A stretch of 52,239 nt of DNA from Bacillota bacterium (GTDB lineage: Bacteria > Bacillota > Sulfobacillia > JAJYWN01 > JAJZPE01). The notes beneath the pieces are model-generated. The model was not told the origin of the DNA and did not search any database. It was given only the letters and a program-made list of their open reading frames with translations. The DNA lies in assembly GCA_021787335.1 (NCBI GenBank), contig JAJYMC010000013.1, positions 1 through 52,239 on the forward strand, given 5' to 3'. The first letter of the stretch is position 1, and every line of letters starts with the position of its first letter. The position numbers and the translations under genes are program-made. Shown piece by piece: positions 13,698-22,163 of the stretch.

Positions 13698-14543
13698 CTA
13701 TTCCTCCTCCTCCAGGGCATCGGGCCCGATGGGTTGCCGGCGCTCGAGGTCGTAGCCGTGACCGGCCGGCAAGATGTGCAGCGTCACGCCGAAGAGGGCC
13801 AGGGGTTCGTCGGGCGCGGATTCGGAGGCGTTGGTATGGGCGACCCCTTGCCCGTCCAGGATGGTCACCGTCTGTGAACCGTGGACCTTGAAGAGCCCCC
13901 CCGGCCGGACGACGATGGCCGTGTCCTCATCGATGCCGACCCCGAGAACCAGCGGGTTCTGGGCCAGCGCGGACAGAAGCCGTCCGATCCGGCCCCGCTG
14001 GGCGAAGTGTTGGTCGATGACGACCTGACGGAGCAGGCCCATCCCCGGCGCCATGGCCGTCGTGCAGCGCTTAGGGGCGTCGTCATCCTCCCCGCCGACA
14101 ATCATCGTGTCGCTCATTGCCGACGCCCCGGCGCTGGTCCCGGCGATGACCGCGCCCCGTTCAGCAGCGGCGCGGAAGGCCTCGTAGAGGGGTGTCCCCC
14201 CGATGGCGCTGGTTATCCTGAGCTGGTCACCGCCGGTGAAGAAGATCCCCGTCGACCGGCTGACCCGGTCCACCTGCTCTCCGTGAAAGGCATCGTCCCG
14301 TCGGTCGACCCTGACGATGCAGGTCTCCCGGACCTTCAACCGAGAGAAGACGTCTCGGTAGGTGCGAAAGACCTTGTCCGGGTCCTCCGTGGCCGCGGTG
14401 ACCACGGCCACCACCGACTCGCTCCCCCCCGCGAGGCGCACGAACTCGCGCAGGATGACGCAACGTTCGCGCTTGTCCTCGGCCCCGCCGATGATCACCA
14501 GATGGCCGCGGACGCCGTCGTTCAGGCGCCTGCCGTCGCTCAT
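13698..14543 (-). CDS. cphB: Cyanophycinase
   Basis: 281-residue peptidase S51-family serine exopeptidase that releases beta-Asp-Arg dipeptides from cyanophycin. Start of fold GHLVIIGGAEDK (~9-20) and nucleophile motif IAGTSAGASAM (~137-147) are clear. The ATG at 14543 has GGGGGGA 6 nt upstream; an in-frame upstream extension lacks a ribosome site. It precedes cphA by ~128 bp in the same direction. No signal peptide, so intracellular. Confidence 0.93.
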   Translation of the reverse strand: MSDGRRLNDGVRGHLVIIGGAEDKRERCVILREFVRLAGGSESVVAVVTAATEDPDKVFRTYRDVFSRLKVRETCIVRVDRRDDAFHGEQVDRVSRSTGIFFTGGDQLRITSAIGGTPLYEAFRAAAERGAVIAGTSAGASAMSDTMIVGGEDDDAPKRCTTAMAPGMGLLRQVVIDQHFAQRGRIGRLLSALAQNPLVLGVGIDEDTAIVVRPGGLFKVHGSQTVTILDGQGVAHTNASESAPDEPLALFGVTLHILPAGHGYDLERRQPIGPDALEEEE

Positions 14544-14626
14544 CGTTCGTCCCCCCTGCCGCCCTAGTTTGGCCGCCGTCGCTGGCATTATGCTCGACAG
14601 CGCGGCCCCGCGGCCGGCCGCCGGCG

Positions 14627-14676
14627 CAAAAAGACCGGCCCCCGCAGGCTCGACGCCCGGCGGTGACCGGTCTCTT
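14627..14676 (-). terminator. Terminator of the cytochrome operon
   Basis: Minus strand AAGAGACCGG ... CCGGTCTTTTTG with an internal GC-rich loop, directly after the multihaem gene. Confidence 0.7.
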
Positions 14677-14708
14677 TCTTATCGTTCATCCTGGTCCTCT
14701 TGACGGTC

Positions 14709-15554
14709 CTACTTGGTTGAGAATTTGTGGCAGGCGGTACACGGCATCCCGGCCATGTGTTCCTTCCGGTCGCCGTGGCAGGTCAGACAGGTGTTCCTGA
14801 CCGATGCGTCGGCCGCGACCTTCCACGAGTGCGGCTGATGGCAGGTCTGGCACGTCTGGTGCGCCGGCTGGGAGTGCAGCGCCACTTTGGTCTGATCGGC
14901 GTGGCAGCTCAGGCAGGACACCGGCTGGTTCCCGATGTGCGGCTTGTGGCACGACTGGCAGGTGAAGTTCATCGGGGCGTTGGCCGAGAAGGTCCCCTTG
15001 GCCGGCCCCTGGTCGGCGTGGCACTTCAGGCAGGCCTCGCGGGTCGGCTCGAAGGTCTTGACCCCTTTGAGGTAGGAGTGGCACGACGAGCAGTGCACGC
15101 CCTTCATGCCGTCGATGTTGACGCTGCCCGCGGCCAGAGTCGTCTTGACCCCCGACCCGGCCATGTAGAGGGCGGCCACGGTGGCGACGATGAAGAACGT
15201 CAGGGCCACCGGCCGTTGGATCGGTTTGCGCCGCGGGTTCTGGTCGATGAATGGCACCGCGAAGAGCATGGCCAGGATGAGAAAGGCGATGGTCATCGTC
15301 AGGGCCGTGGAGACCCTGTTCGAGCCCAGGTACAGGTAGAACAGGTACCACTGGGGCTGGAAGCTGACCTGCGGGGCGGCGGCCGGGTTCGGCAGCCCGA
15401 TGAACCCGGCGGCTGGGCGGAGGGCGGCGATGACGAGCAGCACTATCGCGCCGATCACCATCACCAGGACTTCCTTGAAGAAGTGGTCGGGGAAAAACGG
15501 ATGCCCGCTCTTGTGGGCCGCTGGAGCCTCTTTCGCCGGCGCCATGTTAGCCAT
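14709..15554 (-). CDS. Cytochrome b C-terminal (PetD-like) domain fused to heptahaem cytochrome c
   Basis: 281-residue membrane protein. The N-terminal half has three transmembrane segments (VLVMVIGAIVLLVIAAL; LTMTIAFLILAMLFAVPFID; LTFFIVATVAALYMAG) with AVPFIDQNPRRKP, resembling subunit IV/cytochrome b C-terminal regions. The second half carries seven CXXCH haem-attachment motifs: CSSCH, CLKCH, CQSCH, CLSCH, CQTCH, CLTCH, CTACH. In Bacillus QcrC the same fold carries a single haem c, so seven is unusual. It should pass quinol electrons to extracytoplasmic acceptors. ATG 15554 follows GAGGGTG. It is downstream of the cytochrome b gene; no Rieske gene is in the operon. Confidence 0.85.
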   Translation of the reverse strand: MANMAPAKEAPAAHKSGHPFFPDHFFKEVLVMVIGAIVLLVIAALRPAAGFIGLPNPAAAPQVSFQPQWYLFYLYLGSNRVSTALTMTIAFLILAMLFAVPFIDQNPRRKPIQRPVALTFFIVATVAALYMAGSGVKTTLAAGSVNIDGMKGVHCSSCHSYLKGVKTFEPTREACLKCHADQGPAKGTFSANAPMNFTCQSCHKPHIGNQPVSCLSCHADQTKVALHSQPAHQTCQTCHQPHSWKVAADASVRNTCLTCHGDRKEHMAGMPCTACHKFSTK

Positions 15555-15615
15555 GTGATTCACCCTCGTTCCGTGGGGATGACGGTGCGCCTGAGGCGGT
15601 CTCGCGGTTCGCTGA

Positions 15616-16299
15616 TCATAGCGGTCCCGAGATGCCCTGACGGCGGACGACCACGAAGTGAATTCCAAGGAGGATGATGATCGACGCCGGGAGGGCCCAC
15701 ACATGAAGGGCGAAGAACCGCCGGAGGGTGACGGCCCCGACCATCGCGCCGCCCCTGAGGATCCCGGCCAGCACCGGCCCGATGAGGGGGGTGCCCTGAA
15801 CGACTTTCAGGAGTTCGGACGTCCCCCAGTAGGCCTGCTGATCCCAAGGCAGGAGGAACCCGGTGATGGCGAAGGCGAAGGTGATGACGAAGAGGAACAC
15901 GCCGACGACCCAGTTAAGCTGGCGTGGCTTCTTGTAGGACCCGGTGAAGAAGACCCTCAGCATGTGCAGGATGACCATCAGGACCATCCCGTTGGCCGCC
16001 CAGCGGTGCATCGTCCGGATGAGCCAGCCGAGAGGCAGCTTGTAGACGATGAACTGCACGCTCTGGTAGGCCAGCTCCGGATGCGGCTTGTAGTAGAAAG
16101 CCATGATGATCCCGGTGATGGCCTGCACCCCGAACAGGAAGAAGGTGATCCCGCCGAGGCAGTACATCCAGTTGACGTGGGCCGGGACCTCGTGCTCGGC
16201 GATGCTCTTCCAGAGGGCCCGGACGCGGAACCGTTCATCCAGGCGGTCCACCACTCGGACGAGGGGTGACCGGCCGGGGCGGTTTACGCGCTCTTCCAT
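15616..16299 (-). CDS. Cytochrome b6-type subunit
   Basis: 227-residue di-haem cytochrome b N-terminal domain with four transmembrane helices. Haem-ligand histidines lie in IRTMHRWAANGMVLMVILHM and in FFALHVWALPAS...LGIHF. The quinone-site region AFAITGFLLPWDQQAYW and GTPLIGPVLAGILRGG follow the b6 pattern. Start ATG has GGGGAGGAG upstream. It pairs with the PetD-haem c fusion downstream to make a quinol oxidising module. Confidence 0.93.
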   Translation of the reverse strand: MEERVNRPGRSPLVRVVDRLDERFRVRALWKSIAEHEVPAHVNWMYCLGGITFFLFGVQAITGIIMAFYYKPHPELAYQSVQFIVYKLPLGWLIRTMHRWAANGMVLMVILHMLRVFFTGSYKKPRQLNWVVGVFLFVITFAFAITGFLLPWDQQAYWGTSELLKVVQGTPLIGPVLAGILRGGAMVGAVTLRRFFALHVWALPASIIILLGIHFVVVRRQGISGPL

Positions 16300-16368
16300 T
16301 GTGTCTCCTCCCCAGTAGGCTGGCGCGAAGGCAACCCTCCGCAGCTTAGGCGCTGTGTATGGACGTGA

Positions 16369-17127
16369 CTAGTTGCGGACCGGGACGGCGGGCTCGGCCT
16401 CGGCCGAAGGACCCATTGCCTTGGCCAGGAAGAGCGGGCCGAGCAGCAGGTAGGCGCCGATGGTGGCCGCCGCCGCGACGAGGAGCAGCCCCTGGAGGGC
16501 CGTCCAACCGATGAGCTGAGTGGCCGAGACGACCAGGCCGATGACCGCGCCTCCGGCGAGGAGATACTTGACGGCCGCTTCCGCCGTGGCGCCGGTGGTC
16601 AGCGCGCTGGCGAAACAGATGGCCATCAGCGCGAACAGCAGATTGACCGGGACGTCGAGACCGTAGGTCACCGAGTACGGATGCCCCTGGGCCCAGATGG
16701 CCAGGTTCTTGAGGGCGATCGCCTGCTCAGTGCCACTGATGGTCAGGAACCGTCCGGCGATGTCGCTGAAGACGACCGTCTTGAGCAGCGCCGCGAACAG
16801 CCCCGAGAGGACGAACAGCCCACCGAAGGTGGCTCCCAGGACGGACATCAGCCGGTTACGCCCGATGGTCATGGCCGTCAGGGCCATCACTACCGGGACC
16901 TGGAGCAGGGCCAGACCGACCAGGTTGAAGCGGCCCCACCCATTGATGAACGGGAAGATCTTGGTCACTCCGCTCGCGGCGGGGTCTTGCCCGACCCTCG
17001 TCAGGAAGCACAGCCCGGCCAGGACGATCCAGAGCGCGGTGCTCAGGGCGACCGTGAAAGCGGCATACCCGGCGATCCGGTACACCGACTTGCGGTTGTC
17101 GCGCTCCACTACCACGTTATCCTTCAT
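16369..17127 (-). CDS. Hypothetical polytopic membrane protein of the cytochrome operon
   Basis: 252 residues with about seven hydrophobic helices (for example VALSTALWIVLAGLCFLTRV and GLLLVAAAATIGAYLLLGPL). Family not recognised. It is first in the cytochrome b operon, directly behind the promoter, so a role as a membrane anchor or quinone-interacting subunit is plausible but unproven. No haem c or iron-sulfur motif is visible. The ATG at 17127 has AGGAGGGG 6 nt upstream. Confidence 0.8.
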   Translation of the reverse strand: MKDNVVVERDNRKSVYRIAGYAAFTVALSTALWIVLAGLCFLTRVGQDPAASGVTKIFPFINGWGRFNLVGLALLQVPVVMALTAMTIGRNRLMSVLGATFGGLFVLSGLFAALLKTVVFSDIAGRFLTISGTEQAIALKNLAIWAQGHPYSVTYGLDVPVNLLFALMAICFASALTTGATAEAAVKYLLAGGAVIGLVVSATQLIGWTALQGLLLVAAAATIGAYLLLGPLFLAKAMGPSAEAEPAVPVRN

Positions 17128-17329
17128 CTTAACCCCTCCTTCTCTTGGCTTATTGTGCCAGCGTTTCATTGCACCATTCTTCACAATTCCCGCCCCTATA
17201 AACGGGCTGTTCGCCCGCTATGGCCCAAATCGTCGGGGGCCGCATCCCAAGGGGTCACCCCCGACCCCTTTCTAAAGTTATAATAACTTATAGTTTATAA
17301 TGTATATATTTGCTTTAACTTGCACTTTC

Positions 17330-17358
17330 ATTATAGGGGATACTGTCTTTTCTGGCAA
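17330..17358 (-). promoter_or_regulatory. SigA-type promoter of the cytochrome operon
   Basis: Minus strand TTGCCA (17358-17353), 17-bp spacer, TATAAT (17335-17330). A ~200-nt leader follows. Confidence 0.75.
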
Positions 17359-17410
17359 GGGGGGAGGAAGGGAAACTGGGCCTGATTGTGAGGCCGATTC
17401 CGGTCTGGGG

Positions 17411-17455
17411 CATAAAAAAACGAGCCGGCCATGGTGGCGGCACGTTCCTGCGCTC
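17411..17455 (-). terminator. Terminator downstream of ykuK-like gene
   Basis: Minus strand GCCG...CGGC hairpin with a bulge, followed by CTCGTTTTTTTATG. The stem is modest, the U run is strong. Confidence 0.6.
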
Positions 17456-17485
17456 ACTTACCCTCTGAATTGGGGGTCGTCCCCT

Positions 17486-17956
17486 CTACTTGGTATGCTT
17501 GTCGGCCACTTTTGAAGCCCCGTAGGCGTTGGGCTTGATCTTGGCGTCGAAGCCGCTGCCGGTGACCATCCCGACGACCTCGCGGATGAGGTCCCGGGTC
17601 TCGCCGCCCTGGCCGACGTCCAGATGGATCTCCACGTCCAGCTTGGACTGGCCGTTCCTGGCCAGTCGCTCGGCGATCCGGCTGCCCAGCCCGAGGCTGA
17701 GCGAGGTCTCGTAGTAGATCTTCTGGCGCAGCGAGGCCATTCGCTTGTGCCGACGACGGTTATAGTAGTACCTGGCTCCCTGACCCAACCGGTGGATGAC
17801 CACCGCGGTGACGAATAGAAGGTCGTCGCGGGTCTGGGAGTCGGTACCCACGATCAATCGATGAGTGGCCATCGGTTCTTGGGCCACGAAGTCGACGATG
17901 TCGTCAAACATCGCCTCAAAGGACATCGGGCCCTTGGTAGGGCTGATGAAGTGCAT
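17486..17956 (-). CDS. YkuK-like ribonuclease H-fold protein (DUF458)
   Basis: 156-residue protein matching the YkuK/DUF458 family: MHFISPTKGPMSFEAM at the N-terminus, then LIVGTDSQTRDDLLFVTAVV, an RNase H-like first strand with an acidic residue. In clostridial genomes it is a common single-domain protein of unknown substrate. ATG 17956 has AGGTGA 5 nt upstream; an upstream in-frame start lies before the promoter and is rejected. Confidence 0.85.
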   Translation of the reverse strand: MHFISPTKGPMSFEAMFDDIVDFVAQEPMATHRLIVGTDSQTRDDLLFVTAVVIHRLGQGARYYYNRRRHKRMASLRQKIYYETSLSLGLGSRIAERLARNGQSKLDVEIHLDVGQGGETRDLIREVVGMVTGSGFDAKIKPNAYGASKVADKHTK

Positions 17957-17974
17957 GTCGTTCACCTGATAAGG

Positions 17975-18003
17975 ATTATACCACTCATGCCTTCCACGAC
18001 CAA
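17975..18003 (-). promoter_or_regulatory. SigA-type promoter of ykuK-like gene
   Basis: Minus strand TTGGTC (18003-17998), 17-bp spacer, TATAAT (17980-17975). The -35 directly abuts the ksgA terminator hairpin. Confidence 0.75.
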
Positions 18004-18004
18004 A

Positions 18005-18027
18005 CCGGGGCGCCAAAGGCGCCCCGG
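18005..18027 (-). terminator. Terminator of ksgA
   Basis: CCGGGGCGCC-AAA-GGCGCCCCGG, 10 perfect GC pairs, immediately after the ksgA stop. The plus strand reading also ends in CTCATTTTT. Confidence 0.75.
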
Positions 18028-18028
18028 C

Positions 18029-18955
18029 TCATTTTTCGACGATATGGGCCCGTTCGACGACCAGGGCCAAGGTGGCGAATTCCTCGAGTGAGAGGGTCTC
18101 CGCCCGCCGCCGCGGGTCGATGCTGGCCTCACGCAGGACTTCAGACCACGCCGGCGGCGGTCCGCCATCGCCCTTGGTCAGTGTTGAAAGGGCGTTGGCG
18201 ATGGTCTTCCGGCGTTGTCCAAACCCCGCGCGGACGAGCCTGAAGAGCAACTCTCGGTCCGCCTCAACGGGCGGGCGCTCTCGGCGTATGAAAGTGACCA
18301 CTCGCGACGAGACCTTGGGCGCGGGTCGGAAGGCCCCCGGCGGGATGACCCGGCCCCCACGGACCTTGGCGTAATAGTTGACAGCCAGGGTGATGGCCCC
18401 ATACTCCTTGCCTCCCGGCCCGGCCAGCAGCCGGTCCGCTACTTCGCGCTGGATGGTCACCGTCATACTGGTCCACGGCAGGCGGTACGTCGGGGCCTCC
18501 TCGAGGAACTTCATTATGACCGGACTGGTGATGTAGTAAGGGAGATTGGCGACGACCCGACGGACACCCGCCGGCGGCCCGGCCTTTTCGGCCAGCGCCG
18601 CGAAGACCTCATCCGGATCGGTCTTGAGGATGTCGCCGCGGATGACCCTCACGTTGCCAAAGCCCGCCAGCACCTGGGCCAGGATCTCCATCAGGCGACG
18701 GTCCAGTTCGACCGCGGCCACGGCGGCGGCCCGCCGGGCCAGCTCGACGGTGAGCATACCGGCCCCCGCGCCGACCTCGAGGATGTGGTCGCCGGGACCG
18801 ACCTCCGCCTCCCCGGCGATGTCGGCAAGGACCTTGGGGTCGACGAGGAAGTTCTGCCCCAGACGGTGGTTGAAAGAGAAGCGACGCCGCTCCAGGAGGG
18901 CGGCGATGTCCCTTGGGGATTCCGGCCGGAGCGAGCGGTTCTTCGGTTCGGTCAC
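18029..18955 (-). CDS. ksgA: 16S rRNA dimethyladenosine transferase KsgA (RsmA)
   Basis: 308-residue SAM-dependent methyltransferase that dimethylates the two adjacent adenines in 16S helix 45. Motifs: RLGQNFLVDP, SAM loop ILEVGAGAGMLT and catalytic VVANLPYYITSP. A GTG at 18955 is taken as start because the family begins shortly before the LGQNFL motif; the ribosome site (AGGTGGTGGATAGG) is moderate. In Bacillus, rnmV lies between yabE and this gene; here it does not. Confidence 0.93.
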   Translation of the reverse strand: MTEPKNRSLRPESPRDIAALLERRRFSFNHRLGQNFLVDPKVLADIAGEAEVGPGDHILEVGAGAGMLTVELARRAAAVAAVELDRRLMEILAQVLAGFGNVRVIRGDILKTDPDEVFAALAEKAGPPAGVRRVVANLPYYITSPVIMKFLEEAPTYRLPWTSMTVTIQREVADRLLAGPGGKEYGAITLAVNYYAKVRGGRVIPPGAFRPAPKVSSRVVTFIRRERPPVEADRELLFRLVRAGFGQRRKTIANALSTLTKGDGGPPPAWSEVLREASIDPRRRAETLSLEEFATLALVVERAHIVEK

Positions 18956-19019
18956 CCTATCCACCACCTGGTCCTGAATGAGGAAGGGACGGGCGGCCCG
19001 TCCCTGAGGAAACCATCCG

Positions 19020-20087
19020 CTATTTGATGAGGAAAACCATGACCGACCGTTTGCCCCAGTCGAGGGCCTCCTGCTTGGTGTCGTAGCAGAGGTCGATCCG
19101 GTTCCCCTTGATGGCGCTCCCGACGTCGCCGGCGATGGCGTAGCCATAGCCGTCAATATAGAGCAGCGAGTGCAACGGGATGACCTTCGGGTCGACGGCC
19201 ACCACCCCGTAGGTCGCCTTCATCCCCGTCGAGGTGTAGCCGGTGGCGTAGGGCCCGGTGCTGTCAGGGCCGGGGTAGTAGGCCGTGGCCACCATCTGAA
19301 AGGCCTTCTTGAAGGTTATGTCCCGATCGCCCCTGGTGACCCGGCCGGAGGTCCCCTTGAGGACCACTTTCATCTCCGGTTCCCGCATCACCTGGCGGCT
19401 GATCTCCTTACTGGCGACGCGGCGGCCGTTCTCGAGAGTGACCTCGAGGGTCACCTGGGCCACGCCGTCCTTGCCGGCCTGGGCGACCTGCGTGATGCCC
19501 AGCGGGAGGCTCTCCTCGTCGCGGTAGACCACGGGGGCCGGGATGACCCACTGCTCGGTCACCGTCTTGACGTCCCGCCGGAAGACCTCGATGGTGACGC
19601 CGGCCACCAGCGGGGCATCGGCCTTCAACCTCTTCTTGTCCCTTGTCACCACGACGCGGTCGCTCTGTCCCACCGTCAGTCCGGCTTCCGTCAGCGCCTC
19701 GGCCGCGGTCGCGTGGGTCGTGAAGGCCTGCAGCGTCTTCCCGTCGGCCTTGATGGTCACCGGGATCGCCCGGATGATGGTGATCGTCGCCTGGCGAAGC
19801 AGTCTCGCCTCGGGCGCCGGATCGACGCGGTCATGCGGACCGACTTCGATCCCGCCCTTCCGCAGAGCGGCTTCGACGGTGCGGGCCATGGTCCGGACGG
19901 TCACCGTCTTCCCGTCCACGGCCACCTGGACGGTCTTCTGCGCCATGGCCAGGGAACTGACGGTCAGGGCCAGGGCGATGGCGATGAGGACACCCACCGC
20001 GACCAGCGGACGTCGGCGGGCCCTCTTGGTCAAGTCTCTGATCACACGGGCCAGTCGTTCGCGTATGGCTGTCAGAATGGCATCCAC
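19020..20087 (-). CDS. yabE: YabE-like cell-wall protein (DUF348, G5, 3D domains)
   Basis: About 355 residues. A basic N-terminus and one transmembrane segment (LVAVGVLIAIALALTVSSLAM split as AVGVLIAIALALTVSSLA) are followed by two DUF348 repeats (VQVAVDGKTVTVRT; IPVTIKADGKTLQAF), a G5 domain, and a C-terminal 3D domain with its aspartates (GVVAVDPKVIPL, AGDVGSAIKG, IDLCYD). Rpf/MltA-like enzymes of this type cleave peptidoglycan during growth or germination. The GTG start at 20087 is inferred since the upstream GGDEF stop is at 20128; its ribosome site is not strong. Confidence 0.9.
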   Translation of the reverse strand: MDAILTAIRERLARVIRDLTKRARRRPLVAVGVLIAIALALTVSSLAMAQKTVQVAVDGKTVTVRTMARTVEAALRKGGIEVGPHDRVDPAPEARLLRQATITIIRAIPVTIKADGKTLQAFTTHATAAEALTEAGLTVGQSDRVVVTRDKKRLKADAPLVAGVTIEVFRRDVKTVTEQWVIPAPVVYRDEESLPLGITQVAQAGKDGVAQVTLEVTLENGRRVASKEISRQVMREPEMKVVLKGTSGRVTRGDRDITFKKAFQMVATAYYPGPDSTGPYATGYTSTGMKATYGVVAVDPKVIPLHSLLYIDGYGYAIAGDVGSAIKGNRIDLCYDTKQEALDWGKRSVMVFLIK

Positions 20088-20127
20088 CGCCTTCTTGGCT
20101 TGGCCTCCAGGGCTTGCCTGGTCTTGC

Positions 20128-21258
20128 TCAGTTTCTCTTGCCGGGCTGGTCTTTCCTCTCGTCCGCCGGTGGTACTTCCTGGGTCGGCAGGTCCGTCCCA
20201 CTATGAAGGGCGACGCGGTTCCGGCCGTCTCGCTTGGCCGCATACATGGCCTGGTCGGCCCGTTCGATGAGTTCGTTGCGGTTGCTGGCGGCTGACGGGT
20301 AACCGGCCGCCCCGATGGAGACCGTCACCCGGGCCGCCGCGAGCCGCGCCTCTCCGACGAAAGGATGCTCCTCGACCCGTCGCCGGATGCGCTGAGCGAC
20401 GGTGAGCGCGGCGGATCCGTCGGTCTCCGGGAGGATGATGGTGAACTCCTCGCCCCCGTACCGGGCGACGATGTCGACCTCCCGGACGGCGCCCTTCAGA
20501 ATGTCAGCCAGCTCCTTGAGCAGCCCGTTGCCGGCCACATGCCCGAGGGTGTCGTTGTACTCCTTGAAATTGTCGATATCGACCATCAGGACGGCCAGCG
20601 GGAACGAGTATCGCTCGGCTCGCTTGACCTCCTCATCCAACCGCTGCTGGAAGTAGGTGTGATTGTAGAGGTTGGTCAGCCCGTCGGTGACCGCGAGGCG
20701 GCCGATCTCCTCGGCGTAGGCGCGCAGGTTCTCATGGGCCACCCGTAGCTCCTCGAGCAGCTCGGTGCTGGTTTCGCGCTCCAGGCGCTCGTGCTTCACC
20801 GCGTCGGCGAGGTACCCGGCCATGGCCCCGACCAGGATGAAGAAGCCGACCCGGAGACCCAATATCGGCCAGGCGACGGGCCCGAACGCCGCGGCCAAGA
20901 CGTAGAGCAAGCCCGCGGTCACGCTGGTGACCATGCTCTCGCGCCAGCTGAAGAGCACCGCGGCCTGGACGATGGCCAGGTAGTAGAGATTGTACAGGTC
21001 GGTCAGCCCGCCCCCGCGGGCATAGATCAGGGCGCTGATGACGGCCAGGTCGGCGCCGAGGACGTAATACCCCGACCGCCCCGAGACCGGGCGCCGGCAG
21101 ACCCACTGCATGTAGCCCGTATAGGCCAGGAGAGCCGCGGCCAGGGCCAGCGAGAGCGGGTCGTGGCGGTTCCACAGGAGGGTTCCGACGCCCACGCCCA
21201 CCAGGGTCCAGCGGAGCCAGAGCATGAGATGTTCGTAGGTACCCGGTCGGCGGGTCAT
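20128..21258 (-). CDS. Membrane diguanylate cyclase (GGDEF)
   Basis: 376 residues: about five N-terminal membrane helices, a linker coiled coil (LLEELRVAHENLRAYAEEIG), then a GGDEF domain with active-site RYGGEEF and an upstream I-site REVD five residues before it. It should make cyclic di-GMP with product inhibition. ATG 21258 has GGGGGG 6 nt upstream. The sensor part resembles 5TM histidine-kinase-like membrane modules; signal unknown. Confidence 0.92.
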   Translation of the reverse strand: MTRRPGTYEHLMLWLRWTLVGVGVGTLLWNRHDPLSLALAAALLAYTGYMQWVCRRPVSGRSGYYVLGADLAVISALIYARGGGLTDLYNLYYLAIVQAAVLFSWRESMVTSVTAGLLYVLAAAFGPVAWPILGLRVGFFILVGAMAGYLADAVKHERLERETSTELLEELRVAHENLRAYAEEIGRLAVTDGLTNLYNHTYFQQRLDEEVKRAERYSFPLAVLMVDIDNFKEYNDTLGHVAGNGLLKELADILKGAVREVDIVARYGGEEFTIILPETDGSAALTVAQRIRRRVEEHPFVGEARLAAARVTVSIGAAGYPSAASNRNELIERADQAMYAAKRDGRNRVALHSGTDLPTQEVPPADERKDQPGKRN

Positions 21259-21356
21259 CGCCAGCCCCCCTGTCGTCGTGACCCCTGAGCTCATCCCGCC
21301 TCAATCTTTCTTCGCGACCCGGCCCCATCCCTCCAGCCGCCGGGCTTCGGCGGGAC

Positions 21357-22163
21357 CTAGCTTGGTCCCCCGGCGGTCAGGCCGGTCAGCCCCATGGCCC
21401 TGATCGCCGTCCTGGTCGTCTCGCGGGCGATCACGGCGACGTCGACCCCCTTCACCTCGGCCACCTTCTCGGCCACCAGGGCGACCCGGGCAGGCTCGTT
21501 GCGGCGCCCGCGGTACGGGTCAGGGGAGAGGTAGGGCGAGTCGGTCTCCAGGAGCAGGCGGTCCAGGGGCATCATCCGCGCCACTTCGCGGGCCCGCCCT
21601 CCGTTGCTGAAGGTGACCGCCCCGCCCAGGGCCAGGAAATATCCCTCCTCCAGGCACCGCGCGGCCATGACGGCGTCCCCGGAGAAACAGTGGAGGATGA
21701 CCGTCAGACCCGCGGCCTCCTCCCCGAGGATCCTCAGGACTTCGTCATGGGCGTCCCGGTCATGGATGATGACCGGCTTGCGAAGCTCCCTGGCCAGCCT
21801 GAGCTGGCGGCGGAAGGCCTCGCGCTGGTCGGAACGGGGCGACAGGTCGCGGTAATAATCAAGCCCGATTTCGCCGATGGCCACGACCCTCGGTTCGGAG
21901 CCGAGGTCGCGCAGCGTCGCCAGCGCTTTGGGCCCGACCTCCCGGGCGTCGTGCGGGTGGATGCCCACGGACGCCCAGAAGTCCCCGTTCTCCCGGGCCA
22001 GGGCGACCGACCTCTCGGAGCTCTCCAGGTTGAAGCCGACGTTGACAAAGCCGGCCACCCCGGCCTGACGGGCCCGCCGGATGGTCTCCCGGCGGTCGCC
22101 GTCATAGGCCTCGAGGTCAAGGTGGCAATGGGTCTCGACGAGCGCCGGCGCGCCGGGGCTCAC
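21357..22163 (-). CDS. tatD: TatD-family metal-dependent hydrolase/DNase
   Basis: 268-residue TIM-barrel hydrolase. Metal ligands and signatures: ETHCHLDLEAYDGD, AIGEIGLDYYRD, VIIHDRDA, ILHCFSGD, LLLETDSPYLSPDP. Family members are 3'-5' DNases. The GTG start overlaps the metG stop (GTGA), so it is coupled to metG, the conserved B. subtilis order (yabD). Confidence 0.95.
   Translation of the reverse strand: MSPGAPALVETHCHLDLEAYDGDRRETIRRARQAGVAGFVNVGFNLESSERSVALARENGDFWASVGIHPHDAREVGPKALATLRDLGSEPRVVAIGEIGLDYYRDLSPRSDQREAFRRQLRLARELRKPVIIHDRDAHDEVLRILGEEAAGLTVILHCFSGDAVMAARCLEEGYFLALGGAVTFSNGGRAREVARMMPLDRLLLETDSPYLSPDPYRGRRNEPARVALVAEKVAEVKGVDVAVIARETTRTAIRAMGLTGLTAGGPS

Larger units (their letters stand above)
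17128..17485. other. Intergenic region, AT-rich, holding a promoter and a terminator
   Basis: Contains an AT-rich leader (17276-17335) for the cytochrome operon, its promoter, and the ykuK terminator (listed separately). No gene seen on either strand. Confidence 0.6.
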
